Part shown: positions 15,050 through 23,003 of the stretch, in pieces
Numbering within the stretch: the first letter of the stretch is position 1
Layout: each line of letters begins with the position of its first letter
Source of the DNA: JAAZFE01 sp034005635
Lineage (GTDB): Bacteria > Verrucomicrobiota > Kiritimatiellia > CAIQIC01 > Lenti-01
Assembly (NCBI GenBank): GCA_034005635.1
Contig: JAVEUJ010000017.1
Location: 1-27,135, forward strand
DNA length: 27,135 nt
Direction: 5' to 3'
The notes under the pieces: model-generated
What the model saw: only the letters and a program-made list of their open reading frames with translations
What the model was told of the DNA's origin: nothing
Database searches by the model: none
Made by a program: the position numbers and the translations under genes

Positions 15050-17500
15050 ATGAAGGCATCAATCTGGAAATGGCTGATTTTGGTAGTGGCAACGGCTTGG
15101 AGCGTCGCATTGGTGACACCTCCTAAGGAGAAAATAAAGCTGGGCCTCGATCTGCAGGGCGGCACTAGCTATACCCTGGAAATTGATACGTCTCAAGGGC
15201 TAGAAGGCTCAGTGACGGATGCTCGCGACCGCGCGTTGGAAGTCATTCGCAATCGCGTGGACTCCATGGGCGTGGCGGAGCCCAACATTTATCCAGATGG
15301 CGACAAGCGCATCGTGGTGCAAATTCCCGGCATGAAGGCTGAGGATCGCGCCCGTGCCTCGGAGAATATCCGCAAGGCGGCATTCTTGGAGTTCCGGATG
15401 GTGCATCCGAAGAATGACGATCTGATTGTGAACTTGTTTCGGGATCGCAAGGTGCCCGAGGGCTATGAACAGGTATCACTGCCAGGGCGCACTCAGGGCG
15501 AATTTTGGCGGCGCAAGGGGCCACCGCCGACCGAAGAGGAGCGCGTGGCGCTGCGCGAGTTCGAGGGCAAGCCCGGTTATGATTTGCTGCTGGAACGCGA
15601 AATCGTAGAGGGTAAAAATTATTTCCGGCCGTACTATGTGAGCCGCAAGGCAGAGTTGAACGGGGACAGCCTGAAGTCTGCCAATGTGGGCTACGGCCAG
15701 TTCAACCAGAAGAATGTAGAAATTTCCTTTGACGCCAAGGGGCGGCGCATCTTCGGTAAGGTGACCGCGGATCATGCGCCGGGTGGCGCCAAGAATCCCG
15801 ACCCCAACGGTCGGCACTATTTAGGAATCGTGCTCGACGGCACTCTGTATTCCGCACCATTCATCCGCACCTCAATTCCGGGCGGCAAGGCCGTCATTGA
15901 GGGGAACTTTTCGCTGGAGGAAGCGCGTGACTTAGCTTTGGTGCTGCGCGCGGGTGCGCTACCGGCCCCGCTGCGGGTGCTGGAAGAACGCTCGGTGGAC
16001 CCCACGCTGGGTGTGGACTCAATCCAGAGCGGTTGGCGGGCAGCCGGGATCGGCTTTGCCGCTGTGGCGATCTTCATGGTGATATACTACCGTTTTGCTG
16101 GATTAGTGGCCGTGCTGGCGCTGCTGCTGAATCTGGTGCTGCTGCCGTTGGGCATGATCGTCACGGCCGGTTTTTTCGGTCTGATTGGCGGCGCGGGCAT
16201 GGGTAGTTCGGCGACGTCACTGCCGGTGCTGACCCTGCCGGGTATTGCCGGTATTGTGCTGACGGTGGGTATGGCGGTGGATGCCAACGTCCTGATCTTT
16301 GAGCGTATCCGTGAAGAAATGGGTACCGGCAAGCGCTTCGGCGCCGCCATCTCGGCGGGCTATGACAAGGCCTTTTCCACCATCTTTGATGCCAATATCA
16401 CTACGCTGTTGACCGCCATCATCCTGTTCTGGCAGGGGTCGGGCCCGGTCAAGGGCTTTGCCATCACCCTGAGCGCGGGCATCATCGCCAGCATGTTTAC
16501 GTCAATTGTCGTCACGCGCATGGTTTTCGAGGCCTTGGAGAGCCGCGGACTTCTGAAAGACCTGAAGATGACGCAGTGGGTCAAGGAGACCAAAATCAAC
16601 TTCATGGGGCTGCGCGGATGGGCAGCAGCATTTTCGCTGGTTCTGCTGGCCGGCTCATTGGCCTATGGGGTGTATCGCGGGAAAGACAACTTCGGCGTGG
16701 ACTTCACCGGTGGTCAGCAGTTGTCGCTCGGGTTTGCCCAGAAGGCCAGTGCAGAAGACTTGCGTGATGCCCTGACCGGGGCGGGATTGGTCAACCCATC
16801 GATCCAATACCAGCGTAGTGGTGTAGGCGAGGAGAAGGACGAAGTGCTGGTGCTGAAGGTGGCGAGTCCTGAAGAGGGCGCGGAGACCTCTGAGGGTGCG
16901 ACCGCGCAGGAAGTCCTGGCCACCCAATTTGCGGACAATGGCTACCGACTGCTGCAGGAGGATACCGTGGGGCCTCAGGTTGGCCGAGAACTCCAGAAGA
17001 GCGGGTTGATGGCCATCGGCCTCTCACTGGTGGGCATCATCATCTACATCACCATTCGCTTCGAATTCTCGTTTGCGATCGGTTCGGTGGTGGGCTTGCT
17101 GCATAACGTGCTGATCACGATTGGCATCTACGCCCTGCTCGGGCGCCAGCTCACCATGACCAGCATCGCAGCCCTGTTGACTGTGCTGGGGTATTCCGTT
17201 AACGACACGATCGTCGTCTTCGACCGTATCCGCGAGACACGCAAGCTGCGCGGCGGACGGCTGGATACCGATGTGGTGAACGAAAGCGTTAACGCGACGC
17301 TGTCGCGCACGCTGCTGACCTCCGTAACCACGCTGCTGAGCGTGGGCATGCTGATGCTGTTCGGAGCGGGGGAGATCTTTGATTTCGCCCTGGCAATTTT
17401 CATCGGCGTGATTGCCGGCACCTATGCCTCGGCGTTCATTGCTGCGCCCGTGATGCTGGCTGTGCGGCCGAAGGCGGTTGCCGTCGCACCTAGGAAATAG
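15050..17500 (+). CDS. secDF: Fused protein translocase subunit SecDF
   Basis: 816 residues, a single-chain fusion of SecD (about 1-510) and SecF (about 511-816) that uses the proton gradient to assist late protein export. SecD marks are the first helix (WLILVVATAWSVALV), GLDLQGGTSYTLEID, the periplasmic P1 region, and LTVGMAVDANVLIFERIREE with the conserved Asp of the proton path. SecF marks are a new N-terminal helix, NFGVDFTGGQQLSLGF, and GYSVNDTIVVFDRIRET. Each half has six membrane segments. Separate secD and secF are the rule in Proteobacteria; fused forms occur in Firmicutes, Bacteroidetes and the PVC group. GGGAAG lies before the ATG, 63 bases after yajC. Four bases separate its stop from the recJ start. 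Confidence 0.96.
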   Translation: MKASIWKWLILVVATAWSVALVTPPKEKIKLGLDLQGGTSYTLEIDTSQGLEGSVTDARDRALEVIRNRVDSMGVAEPNIYPDGDKRIVVQIPGMKAEDRARASENIRKAAFLEFRMVHPKNDDLIVNLFRDRKVPEGYEQVSLPGRTQGEFWRRKGPPPTEEERVALREFEGKPGYDLLLEREIVEGKNYFRPYYVSRKAELNGDSLKSANVGYGQFNQKNVEISFDAKGRRIFGKVTADHAPGGAKNPDPNGRHYLGIVLDGTLYSAPFIRTSIPGGKAVIEGNFSLEEARDLALVLRAGALPAPLRVLEERSVDPTLGVDSIQSGWRAAGIGFAAVAIFMVIYYRFAGLVAVLALLLNLVLLPLGMIVTAGFFGLIGGAGMGSSATSLPVLTLPGIAGIVLTVGMAVDANVLIFERIREEMGTGKRFGAAISAGYDKAFSTIFDANITTLLTAIILFWQGSGPVKGFAITLSAGIIASMFTSIVVTRMVFEALESRGLLKDLKMTQWVKETKINFMGLRGWAAAFSLVLLAGSLAYGVYRGKDNFGVDFTGGQQLSLGFAQKASAEDLRDALTGAGLVNPSIQYQRSGVGEEKDEVLVLKVASPEEGAETSEGATAQEVLATQFADNGYRLLQEDTVGPQVGRELQKSGLMAIGLSLVGIIIYITIRFEFSFAIGSVVGLLHNVLITIGIYALLGRQLTMTSIAALLTVLGYSVNDTIVVFDRIRETRKLRGGRLDTDVVNESVNATLSRTLLTSVTTLLSVGMLMLFGAGEIFDFALAIFIGVIAGTYASAFIAAPVMLAVRPKAVAVAPRK

Positions 17501-17504
17501 ATCG

Positions 17505-19241
17505 ATGCTGGTGCGCTCGGAAAAACGCTGGATCATGGCGGATTCCGATCCGCAGGTGGCCGAGGATATCGCTCGCACCCACGGGTTTTCCCGCGCGATG
17601 TCGCAGGCGTTGGTGGCGCGCGGGTTGGTGGACCATGAGGAAATCGAGAAATTTCTGCAGCCGCGACTGGCGGACCTGACCGACCCCTTCGCCTTGCCCG
17701 GCATGCAGACGGCCGTGGATCTGATCTTGTCGCATATCGAGCAGGAGAGTTCTATCCTGGTCTATGGCGATTATGACGTAGATGGCGTGACGGCGACTGC
17801 CCTGATGATTCAGGTGCTCAGCGGCCTGGGGGCCGTGGCGATTCCCTTCCTGCCGCACCGGATTGAGGACGGCTATGGGCTGGGAGTTGAGACCCTGCAC
17901 CGCTGCATCGAGAACTATCACCCCAACCTGATCATCACGGTGGATTGTGGCACCAGCTCCGTCGAAGCGGTCCGGGAGGCGGCGCGTCTGGGTATTGACG
18001 TCATCGTCACCGATCACCACGAACCGGCCGCCGAAGGCGTAGCCGAGGCCTGTGCTATCGTGAACCCCAAGCTTGGTGGCGGTCCGGAGGATATCCGGAT
18101 GCTGGCCGGGGTGGGTGTGGCCTTCAAGGTTTGCCACGGGTTGGTCAAGGCCGCTCGCCAGCGCAAAATGGAGGCGGCTGAGAAACTGGACCTGAAGACC
18201 TTCATGGAACTGGTGGCGGTGGGCACGGTGGCCGATATCGTCCCGTTACTCAAAGAAAACCGCATCTTGGTCTATCACGGACTCATGCTGCTGAATCGCA
18301 CTCAATCGGTTGGTTTGCGTACGCTGATCGATGCCGCTGGCATCTGCGGCCCGGTGGACACCTACCACATCGGTTTCATCATCGGGCCGCGCATTAATGC
18401 GGCCGGACGCCTGGGCAATGCCGAGGCGGCGCTGGAACTGGTGCTAACGGAGCAGGAGCCCCGCGCTCGCATCTTGGCGCAGCAACTGGACGAGTCCAGT
18501 CGCAAGCGGCAGGAGATTGAGGACAAGATCGTGCAGGAGGCCTGCAGCGATCTCGACCAGCGGTTCGATGCTGAAAAAGATTTCGGGTTGGTGGTGGCGC
18601 ATCCGAACTGGCACGCCGGCGTGATCGGGATTGTGGCGTCGCGGATCGCCAGCCGCTATAACCGGCCGGTCGTCGTGATCGGGATGGATGACGATGGAGT
18701 AGGACGGGGATCATGCCGCAGCGTCCCCGGATTTGATCTATTGCGTCACCTGCAGCAGTGTTCGCCGATGCTCCGCCGCTATGGCGGACATGCCATGGCG
18801 GCTGGACTTGAGGTGGACCATTCACGCATCGGAGAATTCTCAGCGCGCTTCAACGAAGTGTGCGCAGCGACGCTGAGCCAAGTGGACCAGCGGCGGCAGT
18901 TGCTGGTGGATGCCTGGATTTCTCCCGGAGACATTGGCGATCCCCTCTATCACGACCAGAACCGCCTGCGCCCCTTTGGGCATTCCAACCCCCTGCCGGT
19001 ATGGGCGGTGCGCAACGTCACTCCCTTGTTTGCCCCACGCGTCATTGGTGGTAAACATCTGAAAATTATTTTCAACATGGCCGGACGTCAACGCGAAGCC
19101 ATCGGCTTCGGGATGGGAGATCGCCCTGTTCCTGAAGGGCCGCTGGATATCGCCTTCAACCTGATCCTGAACCACTACAATGGCCAGGAATACCTGCAGT
19201 TGCACTTGCAGGATTTTCGCCCCACCCAGCACGACAGTTAA
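17505..19241 (+). CDS. recJ: Single-stranded-DNA-specific exonuclease RecJ
   Basis: 578 residues, the usual RecJ length. It degrades single-stranded DNA 5' to 3' in recombination and mismatch repair. The DHH-family motifs are in order: VYGDYDVDGVTATALM (Asp89, Asp91, Asp93), ITVDCGTSSVEAV, VTDHHEP (DHH at 170-172), INAAGRLGNAEAALEL, then the DHHA1 part HPNWHAGVIGIVASRIASRY and RYGGHAMAAGLEV, and a C-terminal OB domain with FGHSNPLPVWAVRNV. The ATG at 17505 is chosen because AGGAAA sits 8 bases upstream, overlapping the secDF stop; an in-frame TTG at 17478 lies inside secDF. Co-transcription with the sec genes is likely given the 4-base gap. A distant palindrome at 19383-19410 may end the transcript. 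Confidence 0.96.
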   Translation: MLVRSEKRWIMADSDPQVAEDIARTHGFSRAMSQALVARGLVDHEEIEKFLQPRLADLTDPFALPGMQTAVDLILSHIEQESSILVYGDYDVDGVTATALMIQVLSGLGAVAIPFLPHRIEDGYGLGVETLHRCIENYHPNLIITVDCGTSSVEAVREAARLGIDVIVTDHHEPAAEGVAEACAIVNPKLGGGPEDIRMLAGVGVAFKVCHGLVKAARQRKMEAAEKLDLKTFMELVAVGTVADIVPLLKENRILVYHGLMLLNRTQSVGLRTLIDAAGICGPVDTYHIGFIIGPRINAAGRLGNAEAALELVLTEQEPRARILAQQLDESSRKRQEIEDKIVQEACSDLDQRFDAEKDFGLVVAHPNWHAGVIGIVASRIASRYNRPVVVIGMDDDGVGRGSCRSVPGFDLLRHLQQCSPMLRRYGGHAMAAGLEVDHSRIGEFSARFNEVCAATLSQVDQRRQLLVDAWISPGDIGDPLYHDQNRLRPFGHSNPLPVWAVRNVTPLFAPRVIGGKHLKIIFNMAGRQREAIGFGMGDRPVPEGPLDIAFNLILNHYNGQEYLQLHLQDFRPTQHDS

Positions 19242-19283
19242 GCGGACTGCGCACAGCAGGGCATCCTTATCCTACGGCATAGC

Positions 19284-19436
19284 TGTTCGTGATATTAACT
19301 AAATGTACGAGTAAATCTACAATAGAATAAGTTAACTGCTATTTATATCATCCTTATTTCCAATATGTTATATATTATATATTACCACACAGTTAATTAA
19401 CTGTGTGGTATCATTTTTACAATTAAAATTTCGAAG
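19284..19436. other. AT-rich non-coding island downstream of recJ
   Basis: This stretch is much more AT-rich than anything else in the window, with runs such as ATGTTATATATTATATATT. It contains the 28-bp palindrome at 19383-19410. The full gap 19242-19755 has no gene I can support: the minus-strand frame at 19482-19805 overlaps the BtpA gene and resembles no protein, and its central residues (PFAKATADK) come from a repeat. The island could be a regulatory or terminator region, or a remnant of inserted DNA. Confidence 0.6.
19383..19410. terminator. Perfect 28-bp palindrome, possible terminator of the recJ operon
   Basis: Positions 19383-19396 are the exact reverse complement of 19397-19410. 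The arms run from TACCACACAGTT to AACTGTGTGGTA across AATT. The plus strand continues TCATTTTTAC, giving a moderate T-tract, so a plus-strand terminator about 140 bases past recJ is plausible. A dimeric protein-binding site is the main alternative. Confidence 0.5.
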
Positions 19437-19518
19437 GGAAGCGGAGTGTCGAGACCGGCTGAAGTCGACCACTCATCGCTCCTAACTTTCTGACCGCCAT
19501 CCCAACTTGTCCACCGTC

Positions 19519-19545
19519 TTGTCCGCCGTAGCCTTGGCGAAGGGG
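19519..19545. repeat. Intergenic repeat of the CTTGTCCGCCGTAGCCTTGG type
   Basis: The plus-strand segment begins CTTGTCCGCCGTAGCCTTGG and, read on the minus strand, encodes the residues FAKATADK. I recognise this as a common spurious translation of dispersed repeats in metagenome-derived genomes of several phyla; that is from memory. A partial second copy (GTCTTGGCGAAG) follows at about 19549-19560. Confidence 0.5.
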
Positions 19546-19755
19546 GAAGTCTTGGCGAAGAATAGAGCCAGTTGAAGATTTTGGGCGGCGTCTCTCAGGT
19601 TGGTAGACGAGGTCAAATGGGAGCTAGCGAAGCAATAGAACAGCAGATCTCTTACAAAGCGGTAGGGGTGAGGTGGCAGGGGACAGAGGCTGGCTACGGA
19701 GAATGGGCAGCCAAGCAGCCAAACTTCGGCAACAGCCTCGTGCCGAGAAGAGATA

Positions 19756-20568
19756 TTATCCGGTTGAAAGACCATCCAGCAGGCGGTGGATTCGGCTGGA
19801 ATCAAGCGGATTGGCCCAGTAGCCGTCCTGTTTGACGAAGGAACCGACGATCAAGGCATCGGCGTGGGTGGCATAGTCGCGGATGTTGGCAGCGGTGATG
19901 CCTGAACCGACCATCACGGGTAAATGGGTGGAATTAGAGACAGCACGGAGTTCCGGGAGGCTGGCGGCTTCGCCGGTAGCGGCACCGGTCAAGATGAGGC
20001 CATCTGAAAGAAAAAATCCTGCCGCATGGGCCGTCTGGACGATATCGACGTCGGCAGTGATGGCGTGGGCGGAATGCTTTTTCTTAATGTCAGTGAAGAT
20101 GGCGATGTGCTCAGCACCGATGGCCTTGCGGTGGCGCAGAAGGTCGCCGGCACAGGCATCGATATAGCCTTCGTCCGCCACATGACCAAAGACAAACCCC
20201 TCGGCGCGGATGAAGTCGGCGTCGGCGGCCAGTGCGGCGGAAAGGGCTTCACGATTGGCCCCAGCCAAGATCTGGATGCCGAGGGGCATGGTGGGATGGG
20301 CCTGTTTAACGGCGCGGGCAATGACGCTCATGGCCGCCACAACCTCTGGGCCGGGCTGGCGCAGATAGGGGAGGTCATGCATGTTTTCGATCATCAAGGC
20401 ATGGATGCCCGCCGTACAATACATTTGCGCCTCGGCGAGGGCGTGATCGATAATGGGGGCGATGCCGCCAGAATGCTGCGGGCTGCCGGGGAGCGCTCGA
20501 ACGTGGATCATTCCGATGAGCGTAGTGGGCCGATCACCAAACAAGCGGGAGAAGCGGGGTGTTTTCAT
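19756..20568 (-). CDS. BtpA/SgcQ-family TIM-barrel protein
   Basis: 270 residues with a (beta/alpha)8 pattern throughout. Family marks are LIGMIHVRALPGSPQHSGG near the N-terminus, MIENMHDLPY (about 59-68), LGIQILAGANREALSAALA, DFIRAEGFVFGHVADEG, LSDGLILTGAATGEAA and VMVGSGITAANI. BtpA was named for a role in photosystem I stability in cyanobacteria, but homologues are widespread in non-photosynthetic bacteria and archaea, where the reaction is not settled; phosphate-binding-type loops near the C-terminus suggest a sugar- or nucleotide-phosphate ligand. It begins 27 bases after the BMP-family gene on the same strand, with no strong ribosome site, so it is probably co-expressed and may act on material imported with that protein. 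Confidence 0.85.
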   Translation of the reverse strand: MKTPRFSRLFGDRPTTLIGMIHVRALPGSPQHSGGIAPIIDHALAEAQMYCTAGIHALMIENMHDLPYLRQPGPEVVAAMSVIARAVKQAHPTMPLGIQILAGANREALSAALAADADFIRAEGFVFGHVADEGYIDACAGDLLRHRKAIGAEHIAIFTDIKKKHSAHAITADVDIVQTAHAAGFFLSDGLILTGAATGEAASLPELRAVSNSTHLPVMVGSGITAANIRDYATHADALIVGSFVKQDGYWANPLDSSRIHRLLDGLSTG

Positions 20569-20595
20569 GGCGATCGGCCGCAGGGAACGAGTTGG

Positions 20596-21639
20596 TTATT
20601 TGCTTTCTGGCCAACCAGTGGAGAGGGTTCCATCGAGAATGCGGCGCTGGATATCAAGGACTTCTTTTTTGAGGCGCTCGGGAATCTGGTCTTCAAACTC
20701 GTGGTAGGGGGCGAGGCCTACGCCATGGTTGGCGAGAGTGCCGACGTAACGGGTGCCGCCCCAAAATTGATTTTCCACCGCAGCTGAAACAACCTGGCTG
20801 ACCGCCCGGTCCATGCGCTTGAGGCAGGAGGTCAGGATGATGTCCTGCTCATTCAGAAGGGTATAGGACTGATCGGTATCCACGCCAATCGCCCACTTGC
20901 CATATTCCTTGGCAGCGGCAATCGCCCCGTTGCCAGTAAGCGATCCAACCCCAAAGATCACATCGGCGCCATCCTCAAGAAACTCTCCGGCGAGTTGGTG
21001 TCCACCCTTGAAGTCTTCAAAGGACCCCACATGGCCCCCGAGGATCCGGACGGCCTTTTTCTTCTGGTCATTATAATAGGCCGCGCCATTGCGGAAGCCG
21101 ACAACGAATTGGTTGACGCTGTCTACGTCCATGCCGCCAACCCACGCGACAGCCGGGTCAGCAGGATTTTTCTGGTCAGCCCAGGCCGCCGCGAGATAGC
21201 CAGCGGGAAAAGCGCATTCGTCTACTTGGAACGTCAAAGCCCAGACGTTGTGGGGAGGATTATCGTAGTTAGCGTCCACGCAGGCAAATAGAGTGCGTGG
21301 ATACTCGGCGGCAACCGCCTCGATGGCGGCGGCCATGCGGTAGCCGATGCCAATGATGAGCCGGAAATCGCGCTCGGCATATGAGGCAAGTTTCCGCTCA
21401 AAATTACCCTGTGCAAGGGTTTCACCGAATTGGACGAAGATCGGGACGCCCGCCGCCATCAGGGCTTCGATGCCTTCGCGGCAGTTCTGGTTGAATCCTT
21501 GGTCGTAAAAAGTACCGCCATCGGAGAGCATCGCTACGCGCATGGGGCGGCGGCTATCCGGACGGGAAGCGTTGGCACTGGGCGCAGCAAATGTGGTGAG
21601 AAGAAGGACGGCACAAATAGGGGCGAGGCGATGGATCAT
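20596..21639 (-). CDS. BMP-family (PnrA-like) periplasmic nucleoside-binding protein
   Basis: 347 residues. A signal peptide (MIHRLAPICAVLLLTTFAAPSANA) without a lipobox cysteine points to a soluble periplasmic protein. The mature part has the type 1 binding-protein layout of the BMP family: VAMLSDGGTFYDQGFNQNC near the start, a VAWVGGMDVDSVNQF segment, ADVIFGVGSLTGNGAIAAA, and WAIGVDTDQSY. BMP proteins usually bind purine nucleosides or related ligands and deliver them to an ABC transporter of the BmpDEFG/RbsABC kind; no ATPase or permease is in this window. It is the first gene of a pair with BtpA. A TATACT -10 sits upstream at 21683-21678. Most relatives are lipoproteins, so the missing lipobox is slightly unusual. 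Confidence 0.87.
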   Translation of the reverse strand: MIHRLAPICAVLLLTTFAAPSANASRPDSRRPMRVAMLSDGGTFYDQGFNQNCREGIEALMAAGVPIFVQFGETLAQGNFERKLASYAERDFRLIIGIGYRMAAAIEAVAAEYPRTLFACVDANYDNPPHNVWALTFQVDECAFPAGYLAAAWADQKNPADPAVAWVGGMDVDSVNQFVVGFRNGAAYYNDQKKKAVRILGGHVGSFEDFKGGHQLAGEFLEDGADVIFGVGSLTGNGAIAAAKEYGKWAIGVDTDQSYTLLNEQDIILTSCLKRMDRAVSQVVSAAVENQFWGGTRYVGTLANHGVGLAPYHEFEDQIPERLKKEVLDIQRRILDGTLSTGWPESK

Positions 21640-21677
21640 GGCAAAACTCCCTGGATGGATGGTGACATGTTGTGAGC

Positions 21678-21683
21678 AGTATA
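21678..21683 (-). promoter_or_regulatory. Possible -10 element for the BMP-family gene
   Basis: On the minus strand TATACT lies about 40 bases upstream of the start codon at 21639. The best -35 at 17 bases, GTGCAA, is poor. A 12-bp palindrome AGGCGGCCGCCT (21688-21699) fills the spacer and could be an operator. Confidence 0.4.
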
Positions 21684-21803
21684 GGTGAGGCGGCCGCCTG
21701 TTGCACGTTATTTTCGCGTGGCATTTGCAGGAACGGTTGCCGGGCGAACTCCGTCAGAGAAAAGAACGAGGAAGGAAAGATGAACAAAAGATAAATAAGG
21801 GGG

Positions 21804-21832
21804 TTGCCAAGGTCGCGTGAGACTGCTAGGGT
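21804..21832 (+). promoter_or_regulatory. Sigma-70-type promoter of rpsL-rpsG
   Basis: TTGCCA (21804-21809) and TAGGGT (21827-21832) are separated by exactly 17 bases. This predicts a start near 21840 and a leader of about 40 bases before rpsL (21882). AAAGGAAC at 21862-21869 is the likely ribosome site, somewhat far from the ATG. Confidence 0.6.
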
Positions 21833-21881
21833 GCGCGCTACTTGTGTGAAAAACGAGCAGTAAAGGAACAAAGACAATTCT

Positions 21882-22262
21882 ATGCCGACGATCAATCAAT
21901 TGGTGAAAAAAGGCCGTCATTCGCTGACTACTAAGCGGAAGTCGCCTGCGCTGGACAAATGCCCCCAGCGTCGTGGTGTGTGTTTGCTGGTCAAGACGAT
22001 GACCCCCAAAAAGCCGAACTCGGCGTTGCGCAAAGTCGCCCGTGTGCGCTTAACCAATGGTGAGGAAGTCTCAGCTTACATTCCGGGTGAGGGACACAAT
22101 CTGCAAGAGCACAGCATGGTGCTGGTGCGTGGCGGACGTGTAAAGGATTTGCCGGGTGTGCGCTATCACATTGTCCGCGGGACATTGGATTGCCTCGGCA
22201 TTGAGAGCCGTCGGCGTGGACGCTCGAAGTATGGCACCAAGACGCCCAAGGCTGCGAAATAA
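21882..22262 (+). CDS. rpsL: 30S ribosomal protein S12
   Basis: 126 residues with the conserved sequence of bacterial S12 at the decoding centre: MPTINQLVKKGRHS, the TPKKPNSALRKVARVRL loop and RVKDLPGVRYHIVRG. The lysines in PKKPN and RVKDLPG that mutate to streptomycin resistance in other bacteria are the ordinary wild-type residues. It is followed after 14 bases by rpsG, the normal str-operon order. It is preceded by a sigma-70 promoter at 21804-21832. Confidence 0.98.
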   Translation: MPTINQLVKKGRHSLTTKRKSPALDKCPQRRGVCLLVKTMTPKKPNSALRKVARVRLTNGEEVSAYIPGEGHNLQEHSMVLVRGGRVKDLPGVRYHIVRGTLDCLGIESRRRGRSKYGTKTPKAAK

Positions 22263-22276
22263 GGTAGGTGTGACCC

Positions 22277-22747
22277 ATGAGAAGGCGTAAATCAGATCAG
22301 CATAAGTTCGCACCAGACGCGCGTTATGGCAGCGAGTTGGTGAGCCACTTGGTGAATATTATTATGAGCCGCGGTAAGAAATCGACGGCGCAGCGCACAG
22401 TCTACGGTGCGCTAGATGAGATTAAAGAACAGACGGAAGGCAAAGACCCAATTGAGGTGTACCAGCAGGCGCTGGAGAACATCAAACCCAAGGTCGAGGT
22501 CAAGAGCCGGCGCGTGGGTGGTGCAACCTATCAGGTGCCCATCGAAGTTCCTGCTGCCCGTCAGACGAGTTTGGCTTTGCGGTGGATCGTGGATTACAGC
22601 CGCGGCCGCAAGGGTTCCAGCATGCAGCGGGCACTGGCATCCGAAATTCTGGATGCCTACAAAAACCAAGGCAACGCGATCAAGAAACGTGACGAAACCC
22701 ACAAGATGGCTGCCGCAAACAAAGCATTTGCGCACTATCGCTGGTAA
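22277..22747 (+). CDS. rpsG: 30S ribosomal protein S7
   Basis: 156 residues, the standard length. It nucleates assembly of the 30S head. Conserved segments are MRRRKSDQH, SRGKKSTAQRTVYGALD, RRVGGATYQVPIEV, LALRWIVDYSRGR and ETHKMAAANKAFAHYRW at the C-terminus. AAGGTAGGTG precedes the ATG. In most bacteria fusA and tufA follow; here a perfect terminator lies 25 bases past the stop and the next gene is on the other strand. Confidence 0.98.
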   Translation: MRRRKSDQHKFAPDARYGSELVSHLVNIIMSRGKKSTAQRTVYGALDEIKEQTEGKDPIEVYQQALENIKPKVEVKSRRVGGATYQVPIEVPAARQTSLALRWIVDYSRGRKGSSMQRALASEILDAYKNQGNAIKKRDETHKMAAANKAFAHYRW

Positions 22748-22772
22748 GCTTCGGCTGCTAGTTGTGTGCACG

Positions 22773-22799
22773 GGACACCCTGAACAGGGTGTCCTTTTT
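22773..22799 (+). terminator. Rho-independent terminator of rpsL-rpsG
   Basis: GGACACCCT (22773-22781) and AGGGTGTCC (22786-22794) form a perfect 9-bp stem around GAAC, followed directly by five T residues (22795-22799). Confidence 0.93.
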
Positions 22800-22879
22800 C
22801 ATGCCTTGGAGGCGGCTGCGCAAGTTTGATTATTTTGCAATCGGTATTGAAGATCAATAAAAGCAGGGCTTGGCAAGGA

Positions 22880-22976
22880 TCCGCCGCCGGCGGACAGGCA
22901 GCCTCGCCCTCCCCAAAACCGAAATTACACGCCGTTGGCAGGGGAAACCCTCTCGGGCTTGTCCGCCTGTGGCGGA
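22880..22976. repeat. Two copies of palindrome TCCGCC-N3-GGCGGA
   Basis: TCCGCCGCCGGCGGA is at 22880-22894 and TCCGCCTGTGGCGGA at 22962-22976. Both sit in the non-coding space between the rpsG terminator and the convergent TIGR03790 gene. I recognise such short GC palindromes as common dispersed intergenic repeats in environmental genomes. The interval 22800-23003 holds nothing else I can name. Confidence 0.6.
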
Positions 22977-23003
22977 GTGAGCTGTGCTGGTTCGCGGATT
23001 GTA

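Noticed and set aside
19482..19805. 107-residue minus-strand frame after the BtpA gene
   Set aside because: It overlaps the BtpA coding end, contains the repeat-derived PFAKATADK stretch, and resembles no protein; treated as non-coding repeat DNA.
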